Made by a program: the position numbers and the translations under genes
Shown here: in pieces, positions 43,367 through 51,433 of the stretch
How the letters are laid out: each line of letters begins with the position of its first letter
How positions within the stretch are numbered: the first letter of the stretch is position 1
DNA from: Hymenobacter aerilatus
GTDB lineage: Bacteria; Bacteroidota; Bacteroidia; Cytophagales; Hymenobacteraceae
DNA length: 64,000 nucleotides
Assembly: GCF_022921095.1 (NCBI RefSeq)
Contig: NZ_CP095053.1
Location: 62,001-126,000 of the forward strand
Direction of reading: 5' to 3'
The notes under the pieces: generated by a model
Told to the model about the DNA's origin: nothing
The model's database searches: none
What the model saw: only the letters and a program-made list of their open reading frames with translations

Positions 43367-44830
43367 ATGAAGGAAAAAACCTTAAAAGGCCGCGCGGCCG
43401 TCAGCATGGTATGGCTCACGGGGGAGCGATTTGGGAGCCTAATCAGTGACTTTCTGATTTCCGTTTTCCTTGCCCGGATTCTGGGCCCCAGCGAGTTTGG
43501 CCTGATAGCCATGGTAGCGGTTTTTATCGCCCTATTGCAGCCGTTTACGGATGCAGGATTGGGTAGCGCGCTCCTGCGGAAAAAGGATGCCACTCCCGAA
43601 GACTACGACACCGTGTTCTGGAGTAATCTGGGCTTGTCTGTTGCCGCCTATGCCATTGTGTTTGCCTGTGCGCCACTGGTGGCGCAATTTTACAAGCAGC
43701 CCCTGCTCACGGATATTATCCGGGTGCTGGGCATCAGCTTGGTGCTGAACTCGTTGAACATCGTGCAGAACATCCGGCTGACGAAGCTGCTGGATTTTCG
43801 CACCATCAGTCTCCGCTCGCTGGTCAGCAACGTTCTGTCCGGTGGCATTGGGTTGTACCTAGCCTACCGTGGCTGGAGCTATTGGGCGCTGGTGATACGG
43901 CAGCTGCTCAATGCGCTCATTACCAATGTGCTGTATTGGGCGGCGCGGGCGTGGTTTCCGTCGTTCAACTTTTCCACGGCCTCGTTTAAGGATTTCTTCG
44001 GGTTCGGCTCCAAGATGCTGCTTTCCAGCCTGCTCGATACAGGCTTTCGCAACATCTACCCCTTGCTGATCGGTAAGTTCTACTCGGCGTCTGCGCTAGG
44101 GTTCTACAACCGCGCCGTAAACCTGAAAGACATTCCGCAGACCTTAGTTTCGCAGGTGACTGGCCGGGTTTCCTACCCCGTTCTGATTGAGTTGCAGGAC
44201 GACCCGCCGCGGTTGACGCAGGCCTACAAGCGTCTTATGCAATTGGTGTCGTTTGCCTATTTTCCAATTCTGATGGGCCTGATGGGCTTGAGCAAGAGCG
44301 TGATACTCGTGCTGTTTACAGACAAGTGGGCCAGCGCTATTCCCCTGCTGCAAGGCCTTGCGTTCGTAGGCCTGCTCTACCCCATTCATGCCCTAAACCT
44401 GAATATTCTGACTCTCAAAAAGCGGTCTGACTTGTTTCTCGTTCTCGAGATAATCAAGAAAGCATTGACGGTGGTGTTCCTGCTACTTACCTATCGGTGG
44501 GGCGTAATGGGTCTGATCTACGGGCAAATTGCTTTGTCATTCGTGGCCCTGATAATCAATACGTACTACTCCAAGCAGCTGATTGCCTATGGCTTTGCGC
44601 ACCAGCTGCGCGATTTGCTGCCTAGCTTCTGCACATCGCTTACCATGGGTGTAGCCTTATTGTGGGGTAGCGAGCAGCTACAGGTTTTCACCTGGTGGAC
44701 CTTGTTGCTATGGGTCGTGGCGGGTGGGGCCATCTACCTCACGCTGTCGGCCATCTTCAACCGAAAAAACCTACGCTACCTGTACGATTTCTTTAGGGAG
44801 AAGTACCTCACCATGCGGATGGCCGGTTGA
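43367..44830 (+). CDS. Polysaccharide flippase (MOP/Wzx-type)
   Basis: 487 residues with about 12 to 14 hydrophobic helices. The start has GRAAVSMVWLTGERFGSLISDFLISVFLARIL split by a short loop, then GPSEFGLIAMVAVF, a typical entry of the WzxC/lipopolysaccharide exporter group. The protein should flip undecaprenyl-linked glycan units across the inner membrane. The ATG at 43367 is preferred over one eight codons upstream. It lies 85 bases after the aminotransferase gene and 65 bases before wbqC, on the same strand. Confidence 0.93.
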   Translation: MKEKTLKGRAAVSMVWLTGERFGSLISDFLISVFLARILGPSEFGLIAMVAVFIALLQPFTDAGLGSALLRKKDATPEDYDTVFWSNLGLSVAAYAIVFACAPLVAQFYKQPLLTDIIRVLGISLVLNSLNIVQNIRLTKLLDFRTISLRSLVSNVLSGGIGLYLAYRGWSYWALVIRQLLNALITNVLYWAARAWFPSFNFSTASFKDFFGFGSKMLLSSLLDTGFRNIYPLLIGKFYSASALGFYNRAVNLKDIPQTLVSQVTGRVSYPVLIELQDDPPRLTQAYKRLMQLVSFAYFPILMGLMGLSKSVILVLFTDKWASAIPLLQGLAFVGLLYPIHALNLNILTLKKRSDLFLVLEIIKKALTVVFLLLTYRWGVMGLIYGQIALSFVALIINTYYSKQLIAYGFAHQLRDLLPSFCTSLTMGVALLWGSEQLQVFTWWTLLLWVVAGGAIYLTLSAIFNRKNLRYLYDFFREKYLTMRMAG

Positions 44831-44895
44831 CCCCTGCTTCGCTCCACCGCCAGAAATCGCCCGCCTACCTACCCAGCCCAAACCCAGTCTAGCCT

Positions 44896-45606
44896 ATGAA
44901 AGTCGCCATTATGCAGCCATACTTATTCCCCTACATCGGGTACTTCCAGCTGCTGGCGGCGGCCGACTTATTCGTGGTGTATGATGATGTGCATTACATC
45001 AAAAAAGGCTGGATCAACCGTAACCGCATTCTACTGCACGGGGCCGAGCACTTATTTACGCTACCCTGCCTGAATGCCAGCCAGAACAAGCTCATCAACG
45101 AGGTAAAGGTGGACTGGGCGAGCAAAGAGGTGCGCAAAGTGCGCCTGACCATGGAAACGGCCTACCGGAAAGCGCCGTTTTTTAAGCGGGTCTACCCGCT
45201 GGTGCAACGCGTGTTGGAGGGTAGCGGCCCCACTACCATTGCTGAGGTAGCCACCCAAAGTATCCAGGACGTGTGCGCCTACCTCGGCATTGATACGCCG
45301 ATTGTCACCAGCTCGCAGCGGCCTTACGAAAACACCCACCTTAGCAAAGGCACCCGCTTAGTAGACATTGTGCAGCAGGAGGGCGGCGACCAGTACCTGA
45401 ACCCCATTGGCGGCGAAGCGCTCTACACCAAAGAGTTTTTTGCTGAGCACGGCATCGCGCTGCACTTCGTGAAGTCCCTACCCATCCGGTACGTGCAACC
45501 TGTGCCAGACAACGGGTTTGTGCCCTGGCTTTCCATCCTGGATGTGCTAATGTACAATGAGAAAGAGACAGTTACAGCCTTTTTACAAGACTACGAACTC
45601 CTATGA
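44896..45606 (+). CDS. WbqC-like family protein
   Basis: 236 residues. The family start MKVAIMQPYLFPYIGYFQL, then VVYDDVHYIKKGWINRNRI and LTLPC-type segments are clear. WbqC-like proteins occur in O-antigen and other glycan clusters, often next to DegT aminotransferases; a role in acyl or amino-acid transfer to amino-sugars has been suggested but is not settled. The stop overlaps the next start by four bases (ATGA), so translation of the two is coupled. Confidence 0.9.
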   Translation: MKVAIMQPYLFPYIGYFQLLAAADLFVVYDDVHYIKKGWINRNRILLHGAEHLFTLPCLNASQNKLINEVKVDWASKEVRKVRLTMETAYRKAPFFKRVYPLVQRVLEGSGPTTIAEVATQSIQDVCAYLGIDTPIVTSSQRPYENTHLSKGTRLVDIVQQEGGDQYLNPIGGEALYTKEFFAEHGIALHFVKSLPIRYVQPVPDNGFVPWLSILDVLMYNEKETVTAFLQDYELL

Positions 45607-46256
45607 AAAACGTACTAATACTAGGTGGGCAGGGCAATGCCTCCGTTATCGGCAATGCCATACTGGATGCGGCACAGCGGGGTAGCCAGGAATACCAGTT
45701 TTGCGGCTACGTAAATGACCGGGACGGTTGCGAAGCAATAGAAGGCTACCCCGTGAAGGGTGGGCTACAGGATATTCCGCGGCTGCTGGAGGAGGGCTAT
45801 TACTTCCTGAACACGATTTACAAGATAGATGGGCAGCGGGAGCGGATTGCGCTGTTCGAGTCTCTGAACATACCGGACGACCGGCTGGCTACCTTCGTGC
45901 ACCCAACGGCCTACATCGCCGCTAACGTGGAGCTGGGGCCGGGGTGCGTGGTGATGCCCCACGCCATCATTTCGACCAGCGTGAAGCTGGGCAAGTGCAC
46001 CCGTGTGATGATTGGAGCCATTGTTAGCCACAACTGCACCATTGGTGCCCACACGTTTGTGGCGGCGGGCTCCTGCTCGGGCTCCAACTTACAGGTAGGT
46101 GAGGGCGTGCACATCAGCATGAACGCCACGGTGCGGGAGTTCTTGACCATCGGCAACTACTCTACCCTGGCCATGGGCAGTGTGCTGCTGAAGGATGTAG
46201 GCGAGCTGGAAATCTGGGCGGGCAACCCAGCTAAAATGCTACGCAATGCACAGTGA
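45603..46256 (+). CDS. NeuD-like sugar O/N-acyltransferase
   Basis: 217 residues: an N-terminal nucleotide-binding-like domain (NVLILGGQGNASVIGNAI, FCGYVND) and a C-terminal left-handed beta-helix of hexapeptides (VHPTAYIAANVELGPGC, IGAIVSHNCTIGAHTFVAAGS, EIWAGNPAKML). The catalytic histidine is expected in IVSHNCTIG. Enzymes of this group (NeuD, PglD, PerB) acetylate sugars such as sialic acids or amino-sugars, using acetyl-CoA. Overlap of four bases upstream and eleven downstream shows tight coupling in the operon. Confidence 0.92.
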   Translation: MKNVLILGGQGNASVIGNAILDAAQRGSQEYQFCGYVNDRDGCEAIEGYPVKGGLQDIPRLLEEGYYFLNTIYKIDGQRERIALFESLNIPDDRLATFVHPTAYIAANVELGPGCVVMPHAIISTSVKLGKCTRVMIGAIVSHNCTIGAHTFVAAGSCSGSNLQVGEGVHISMNATVREFLTIGNYSTLAMGSVLLKDVGELEIWAGNPAKMLRNAQ

Positions 46257-47229
46257 GGTGCCGCTGGTAAGCGTGCGGGTCATCACCTACAATCACGGTC
46301 CCTTCCTGCGGGAGTGTTTGGATGGGATTATGGCCCAGAAGACGTCCTTCCCCTTTGAAGTGGTAATTGGGGAGGATTGCAGCCCCGACAACACCCGCCA
46401 GATTTGCCAGGAGTACCAAGCGCGCTACCCTGATACTATTAAGCTGCTGTTGCACGCGCAAAACGTGGGCGCGCAGGCCAACGCCCGCTTGGCCCGCGAA
46501 GCCTGCACCGGCAAATACATTGCGTTCTGCGAGGGCGACGACTACTGGACCGACCCCACCAAGCTCCAGCAGCAGGTAGACTTTCTGGATGCGCACCCGG
46601 ACTACGTGCTGTGCTTCCACAATTGCTGGATGAAGTTTGAGCAGCAACCAGACCGGGAAATGGAGCTGTTTCATGACTACACCAAAACCGACTACGCCAT
46701 TCCGGACCTGATTGGCAAGTGGATTATCCCGACGGCGTCTGTGGTGTTCCGCAACCACCTCTTCACTGAGTACCCGGAGTGGCTGCGCAACGCAGTAGTA
46801 GGCGATACGCCGTTCTTTATTCTGCTAGGGTCGTTTGGGCAGCTGAAGCGGCTGCCGGGCGTGATGGCCGTGTACCGCCGCCACGATGGCGGCGCCACCA
46901 ACCTGCTGCACGGCTACCGCTACTGGGAGCGAATGATTGAACTGTATACGGGCATCAACGGGCACTTTCAGTACCAATACAGCAAGGAAATAAACCCGAT
47001 TCTGAAGTGGTTTCGCTACCAGCTCACGCAACTGGCCCTACAGGATGGCGACTACCCGAAGTATCGCCACTACGCGCAATGCTGCTTTCAATTCAATAAA
47101 GAACTATTGGTTCGTTTTCGTCACCCTGGCCTGTTCCACTACCGATACACGCAGATGTATCTGACGGCCACAAGTCCGCGGCTGTTTAAAGCGCGCGCCC
47201 GGCGACAACCTTGGGCAGAAGGTAAATAA
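46246..47229 (+). CDS. Family 2 glycosyltransferase
   Basis: 327 residues, GT-A fold: PLVSVRVITYNHGPFL at the start, VVIGEDCSPDNT, then CEGDDYWTDPTKLQQQ containing the DxD-type metal/nucleotide motif, and a short acceptor region with MAVYRRHDGGAT. It should add one sugar to the lipid-linked glycan at the cytoplasmic face. Its start overlaps the end of the acyltransferase gene by eleven bases; it is the last gene of the operon, and the next genes run the other way. Confidence 0.93.
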   Translation: MHSEVPLVSVRVITYNHGPFLRECLDGIMAQKTSFPFEVVIGEDCSPDNTRQICQEYQARYPDTIKLLLHAQNVGAQANARLAREACTGKYIAFCEGDDYWTDPTKLQQQVDFLDAHPDYVLCFHNCWMKFEQQPDREMELFHDYTKTDYAIPDLIGKWIIPTASVVFRNHLFTEYPEWLRNAVVGDTPFFILLGSFGQLKRLPGVMAVYRRHDGGATNLLHGYRYWERMIELYTGINGHFQYQYSKEINPILKWFRYQLTQLALQDGDYPKYRHYAQCCFQFNKELLVRFRHPGLFHYRYTQMYLTATSPRLFKARARRQPWAEGK

Positions 47230-47242
47230 CCTACGTTGGTTT

Positions 47243-47881
47243 CTACCGCTTGCGCACTAACAAAAGCCCGTCGCGCAGGGGTAGGAACACGTTTTCCACC
47301 CGCTCATCCTGCTGCACTTTGTCGTTGAAGGCGCGCACGGCCCAGGCGTCCTTATCGCCGGCCTTGATGGGGTAGGAGGGTAGGACCTTGCCGCTCCAGA
47401 ATACGTTGTCGATTAGGATAAAACCGCCCGGCCGCACCTGCGGCAGCACCAGCTCGTAGTAGGCATCGTTGTTGATTTTATCGGCGTCAATGAATACCAT
47501 ATCCCACGCACCGGGTAGGGTAGGGATTATTTCCAGCGCCTTCCCGATGTGCAGGTACACCCGGTCGGCAAGGCCCGCTTCAACTACATAGCGGCGGATG
47601 CGGGTTTCCAGCTCTGGGTTTTGCTCCACGGTGTGCAGCTCACCGTTGGTGGGCAGGCCTTCGGCTAGGCACAGGGCCGAGTAGCCCGTAAACGTGCCCA
47701 ACTCCAGCACCCGCCGCGGCTGGATCATGTGGCTGAGCATGCTCAATAGCCGCCCCTGCAGATGGCCCGACAGCATCCGGGGAGCCAGCACCTGCACGTG
47801 CGTTTCGCGGTTGAGACGGGCCAGTAGTGGCGTTTCGGGGGAGGTATGTGCTTCGGCGTAGAAGTCGGTTTCGTCGGTCAT
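47243..47881 (-). CDS. SAM-dependent O-methyltransferase (class I, family 3)
   Basis: 212 residues. The Rossmann SAM site is VLELGTFTGYSALCLAEGL, followed by LHTVEQNPELE, MVFIDADKINNDAYYELVLP and ILIDNVFWSGKV, the pattern of catechol/caffeoyl-CoA-type O-methyltransferases that use a divalent metal. The substrate is unknown. The start overlaps the stop of the DUF4184 gene by four bases, so the two are translationally coupled. It lies tail-to-tail with the glycan operon, but on the other strand, so a role in glycan methylation is not implied. Confidence 0.92.
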   Translation of the reverse strand: MTDETDFYAEAHTSPETPLLARLNRETHVQVLAPRMLSGHLQGRLLSMLSHMIQPRRVLELGTFTGYSALCLAEGLPTNGELHTVEQNPELETRIRRYVVEAGLADRVYLHIGKALEIIPTLPGAWDMVFIDADKINNDAYYELVLPQVRPGGFILIDNVFWSGKVLPSYPIKAGDKDAWAVRAFNDKVQQDERVENVFLPLRDGLLLVRKR

Positions 47882-48651
47882 GAAGGAGAAGAAGCGGCTT
47901 GCTCAGTGGGCCAGTCGTGGCGGAGCAGCCGCACAAAGGCTGAGGTAAGCACCACCGCCAGCACGCTTGCGCTGATGCTGCTCACAGCGGTGGCAGTCAG
48001 ATACCCATAGCCTACCGGGTAACGATACTGGATATACTGAACAAAAAGTAGCAGAAACACGCTAAACAGCGCGGCAGTGAGTAGCCAGAAGATAGCTTGC
48101 TGGCGGGTAGAAACGCGGGGTGGCCGCTGCATGACGGGCAACTGCCACACAAACCACAGCATAATTAAAAGCCCCACCAACGACGAGCCGTATTGCAACC
48201 ATACGAATAGCGGCCGGTTGTGCACGGTGTCAACCAAAAAAGGCAGCTGGTGGGCGATGCGGCCCCGCGTGTGCGTCACACCATCCCAAACTAGGTGCGA
48301 ACCGGCACCAATGATGATGGCCAGCAGCAAGCGCGGGCTCCATAGGTTGCTCAGCGGCCAGCGTTGAGTCGCAAAGCGTCCAAACCGTCGCCGCAAAAAT
48401 ACCGGCATGCTGCGAACTAACGGCCGTTTCACCAACCCGTGAAATAGGCCAGTAAGTATTAGGGCCAGGGGCAAGTCAAGCTGAAATATACCAGCCACAG
48501 AATGGCCAAAGCCGCCACCGGGTCGTAGCCGCAGAAAATACTCGAAATCGGGCGACATGCTGCCCAAAATCAGGCCTGTAGCCGACAGCCAGCGGCGGCC
48601 TTTATACAGCAGCGGTACGATAATGGCCGGGTGAGCAAGGGTGAACGGCAT
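47878..48651 (-). CDS. DUF4184 family membrane protein
   Basis: 257 residues from the ATG at 48651 (MPFTLAHPAIIVPLL, the hallmark start of DUF4184). Next comes GLILGSMSPDFEYFLRL, with the metal-site-like PDFEYF, and later GAGSHLVWDGVTH. Several membrane helices follow. The histidine/aspartate pattern resembles that of membrane-bound hydrolases such as the YdjM/LexA-induced group, but no activity is known. It is flanked by the SRA gene upstream (54 bases) and overlaps the methyltransferase gene, forming a three-gene minus-strand unit. Confidence 0.85.
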   Translation of the reverse strand: MPFTLAHPAIIVPLLYKGRRWLSATGLILGSMSPDFEYFLRLRPGGGFGHSVAGIFQLDLPLALILTGLFHGLVKRPLVRSMPVFLRRRFGRFATQRWPLSNLWSPRLLLAIIIGAGSHLVWDGVTHTRGRIAHQLPFLVDTVHNRPLFVWLQYGSSLVGLLIMLWFVWQLPVMQRPPRVSTRQQAIFWLLTAALFSVFLLLFVQYIQYRYPVGYGYLTATAVSSISASVLAVVLTSAFVRLLRHDWPTEQAASSPS

Positions 48652-48705
48652 ACGCGCGAAGGGTAGGGCAGCTAGACTGCAGTAAGCCCGCAAAGTAACA
48701 CGCAA

Positions 48706-49146
48706 TCAGGTAGAGAGCGGTACCAAATGAAAGAGCAGCACCTGAAAACCAGCCTTGCCCTGCGCAAAATAATGCTTTGTGACCCGGAACAATCCCTCGT
48801 AGCGAAACAGCTCCCTACCCTCGTGCCTCACCTTCTGCAGCACGCGCACGGGCTGGCCGGTTTCCTGGCTGCGGCGCAATGCCAAATTGCGCCCTATCAT
48901 TTCCTGGTTAGTCACCTGCCGACCCGTACGTAGGTCGCGCCCACCACTGCCAGAATAGATGATTTCATCCTCACCAAACTCATCATCCTCGTACGCGCCA
49001 GCTAGTACAATCGAGTCGGCACCCTCGGCCTGCGTGCCGCTCACACCGGCTCGCCTCGGCCGGTGCATTCCAGATAACGCCAACGCTAAGCGGTTCTCAA
49101 ATAAGTCGCCCGGCCGGTAAGAAGCGATGTGGCCGAAGATGGGCAT
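48706..49146 (-). CDS. Stand-alone SRA/YDG domain protein
   Basis: 146 residues made almost entirely of an SRA-YDG domain: GHIASYRPGDLFENR, HRPRRAGVSGTQAEGADSIV, LAGAYEDDEFGEDEIIYSG and GGRDLRTGRQVTNQ are diagnostic. The domain flips out and reads 5-methylcytosine or 5-hydroxymethylcytosine in DNA. In bacteria it is usually fused to an HNH nuclease; here the protein stops right after the SRA fold (FHLVPLST) and no HNH sequence follows in any frame before the next gene. It may be a bare modified-base reader, a partner of a nuclease elsewhere, or a truncated restriction enzyme. It is first in a unit with DUF4184 and the methyltransferase. Confidence 0.85.
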   Translation of the reverse strand: MPIFGHIASYRPGDLFENRLALALSGMHRPRRAGVSGTQAEGADSIVLAGAYEDDEFGEDEIIYSGSGGRDLRTGRQVTNQEMIGRNLALRRSQETGQPVRVLQKVRHEGRELFRYEGLFRVTKHYFAQGKAGFQVLLFHLVPLST

Positions 49147-49255
49147 AAAGAGTGGTTGAGCGAGTTTTGAATTAGATTGCTATGTTGCGAATATTGCACT
49201 ATTATAATCTTTGTCAATTGCTTATTGGTGTTGTCTGTGATATTGCACGGTAGAT

Positions 49256-49891
49256 ATGAAACGTAGATTTAGTTTACGAAAAGTACTTAGTACCGGCGTT
49301 CTGACTGGCTGCATAATTCTATCTTCTATTCTGGTAGTTGTATTCATAACTGGTGACGCTGGAGTCACACAGTATCTTCTTAATAGTGTTGAAGCTCGTG
49401 CCCTTACAAAACGTACGACGACATTTGACCGATTAGCCCTAAAAACGCTCTATCGACTGCTTCTTTTGGGAGGACAACTACAGTACCCGCGTGCTACACA
49501 GTTTTTAGCGCATTATTGCAGAGGGCAAGGTGACACACTATATTTTGATGCTCAACAATTGTTACAAAATGCAGATGTACAAAAAGCAGTACAGCAACGC
49601 AAAAAGGCTATAACGTTTCGGCGGCAACCTCAGCGTAACCCAAGTCACTACGTCGTGAGCCGTACAAATTGGGATTTATATTACACATTTGATTTACTAT
49701 TTATCAAACGCCAGCACGACAGGATTATCTTTTTTGATCAATATTATTTTCAGCCTATAACCCGCCGATCCAGAACGCCCTTCCAGGTAGGAAAAATACA
49801 TTGTCACCTAAACGACGGGTTGATCCACGTAGCATATCCAGAAGCGAGGATGTTTGTCGCTTACGGCGAAGCTACTTTAGCGAAGAAATAG
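49256..49891 (+). CDS. Hypothetical membrane-anchored protein
   Basis: 211 residues with one N-terminal membrane helix (about 13-33) and a basic start, so the bulk should lie outside the cytoplasm. No family is recognised. The coding sequence is clearly poorer in G and C than its neighbours and uses many A- and T-ending codons, which hints at recent transfer. The stop is followed after three bases by a 27-bp perfect hairpin. The protein has several Tyr/Phe-rich strands (DLYYTFDLLFI, IIFFDQYYFQP) but no catalytic motif I can name. Confidence 0.65.
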   Translation: MKRRFSLRKVLSTGVLTGCIILSSILVVVFITGDAGVTQYLLNSVEARALTKRTTTFDRLALKTLYRLLLLGGQLQYPRATQFLAHYCRGQGDTLYFDAQQLLQNADVQKAVQQRKKAITFRRQPQRNPSHYVVSRTNWDLYYTFDLLFIKRQHDRIIFFDQYYFQPITRRSRTPFQVGKIHCHLNDGLIHVAYPEARMFVAYGEATLAKK

Positions 49892-49894
49892 ATG

Positions 49895-49963
49895 TAGGAA
49901 GAACGCCCTACGGTGCACTCACTTAGCAAGGCTGAATGAGTGCACCGTAGGGCGTTCTTCCTA
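49895..49963. repeat. 27-bp perfect hairpin after the low-GC gene
   Basis: 49895-49921 is exactly complementary to 49937-49963, with a 15-base loop that can form AGC/GCT. It lacks a T-tail, so a simple terminator is unlikely. It lies next to a copy of the dispersed repeat seen near 21.6 kb. Confidence 0.85.
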
Positions 49964-49976
49964 GTGTTGTCCTAGT

Positions 49977-50010
49977 GTGAGAAGGTCCTTCGCTCTGCTC
50001 AGGATAACAG
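49977..50010. repeat. Dispersed repeat, half copy 2
   Basis: This run, starting GTGAGAAGGTCCTTC, matches 21663-21696 with only about six changes (later GCTCA and GAT-ACA are shared). Only one arm is present here. It is intergenic, between the hairpin and the M16 gene end. Confidence 0.75.
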
Positions 50011-50034
50011 CCGTAGGATTACCCACTACTCACC

Positions 50035-51267
50035 TTATTCCGGCACGTACTGCAAGACGCTCAAATTATCTTCCCGCAGCACGTCGTTGGCCATATCCAG
50101 CAGCTCGGTAGCGGTGATGGTGCGTACCCGATCAAAGATTTCGGTGATGGGCTCTACGCGGTTCAGGTCCAGGGTGCTTTTGGCGAGGAGCTGCATCAGG
50201 CCGCCGTTGCTTTCTTCGGCCATGGCCAGCTGGCCCATTAGCTGCTCCTTGGCCGTGTGTAGCTGCAAGCCACCAAGTGGCTTCTCGCGCAGCTTCTTCA
50301 ATTCCTTCTGCACCAAGCCAATGGTGCGATTGACCTGCTTTTTCTCGGTGCCGAAATAGATACCAAACATGCCAGTATCGGTGTAGGGCGAGTAGGTGGA
50401 GTCGATAGCGTAGACCAGACCAAACTTTTCGCGCACACCTAGGTTCAGGCGTGAGTTCATGCCGGGGCCGCCCAGCACGTTGTTGAGCAGGAAAAACGGA
50501 ATCCGGCGGGCGTCGTCAATGGCATAGGCGGGGCCGCCGATGAGGCAGTGTGCCTGCGTGATGGGCTTGCGCTCCAGCAATTCGCGGCGCTGGTAGCCGG
50601 CAAAGGCAGTGCGGGGCCGGTCGCCCAGGCGGGCGGGTAGGGGCGCGAGGTATTTTTCGGCCAGGCGCTTTACCTCCTTAAACGGCAGGTTGCTCACCGA
50701 GCTGAATACCAACCGGTCGGTGCGTACGTTTTCAGTCAGGAACTGCCGAAAATCGGCCTGCTGAAAGCCACTTACGCTTTGGCGCGTGCCCAGAATGTTG
50801 TGCCCCAGGGCGTGCTGGCCGAAAATTACCTCATCAAAATCATCGATGATGGCGTCGTCGGGCGCGTCGAGATACATCGACATTTCTTCTAGAATCACGC
50901 CTCGCTCCTTCTCGATTTCCTTTTCTGGAAAAACGGAATGAAAGGTTAGGTCAGTCAGCAGTTCAAAGGCCCGCTCGAAGTGCGTGCTGAGCAGCGACGC
51001 GTAGAAGCAGATTTTTTCCTTGGTTGTGTAGGCATTCAGCTCACCGCCCACCGTCTCCAAACGGTTGAGAATGTGGAAGCTTTTGCGGCGCTCGGTGCCT
51101 TTGAACGCCATGTGTTCCCAGAAGTGCGCCAGGCCCTGCTGTTCGGGACGCTCGTCGCGCGAGCCAATGTCCAGCAGAAAGCCGCAGTGCGCAATTTTAG
51201 TGTGGGGTACCTGTTTATGCAGTACTCGAATGCCGTTGGGCAGTTCAAGCAAATCGTAGTCGAGCAT
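50035..51267 (-). CDS. M16-family zinc peptidase
   Basis: 410 residues from the ATG at 51267. The inverted zinc motif HxxEH is HFWEH (His48, Glu51, His52), with the third ligand in ERGVILEEM (Glu127/128). The C-terminal half has GGPGMNSRLNLGVREKFGLVYAI, a typical M16 closing segment. Single-domain M16 peptidases of this length act as dimers, one subunit catalytic, on short or unfolded peptides, and resemble mitochondrial processing peptidase beta. No signal peptide is present. It lies 166 bases downstream of the GT9 gene on the same strand. Confidence 0.93.
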   Translation of the reverse strand: MLDYDLLELPNGIRVLHKQVPHTKIAHCGFLLDIGSRDERPEQQGLAHFWEHMAFKGTERRKSFHILNRLETVGGELNAYTTKEKICFYASLLSTHFERAFELLTDLTFHSVFPEKEIEKERGVILEEMSMYLDAPDDAIIDDFDEVIFGQHALGHNILGTRQSVSGFQQADFRQFLTENVRTDRLVFSSVSNLPFKEVKRLAEKYLAPLPARLGDRPRTAFAGYQRRELLERKPITQAHCLIGGPAYAIDDARRIPFFLLNNVLGGPGMNSRLNLGVREKFGLVYAIDSTYSPYTDTGMFGIYFGTEKKQVNRTIGLVQKELKKLREKPLGGLQLHTAKEQLMGQLAMAEESNGGLMQLLAKSTLDLNRVEPITEIFDRVRTITATELLDMANDVLREDNLSVLQYVPE

Positions 51268-51433
51268 TCGTCGGGAAAAGCAGAGAAGTAGAAAAGCAGA
51301 ACCCCGGCGGACCGGGGTAGAGGCCGGCCGGGCTACTATAACAGCCAAGCCCGGTGCGTAGTTGCAAAGGTACGTGCTGCGCGAGGGCAACGTACGAAAA
51401 GAGCAACAAAAGCCCGCGAAAGAAGCCGTAGTG

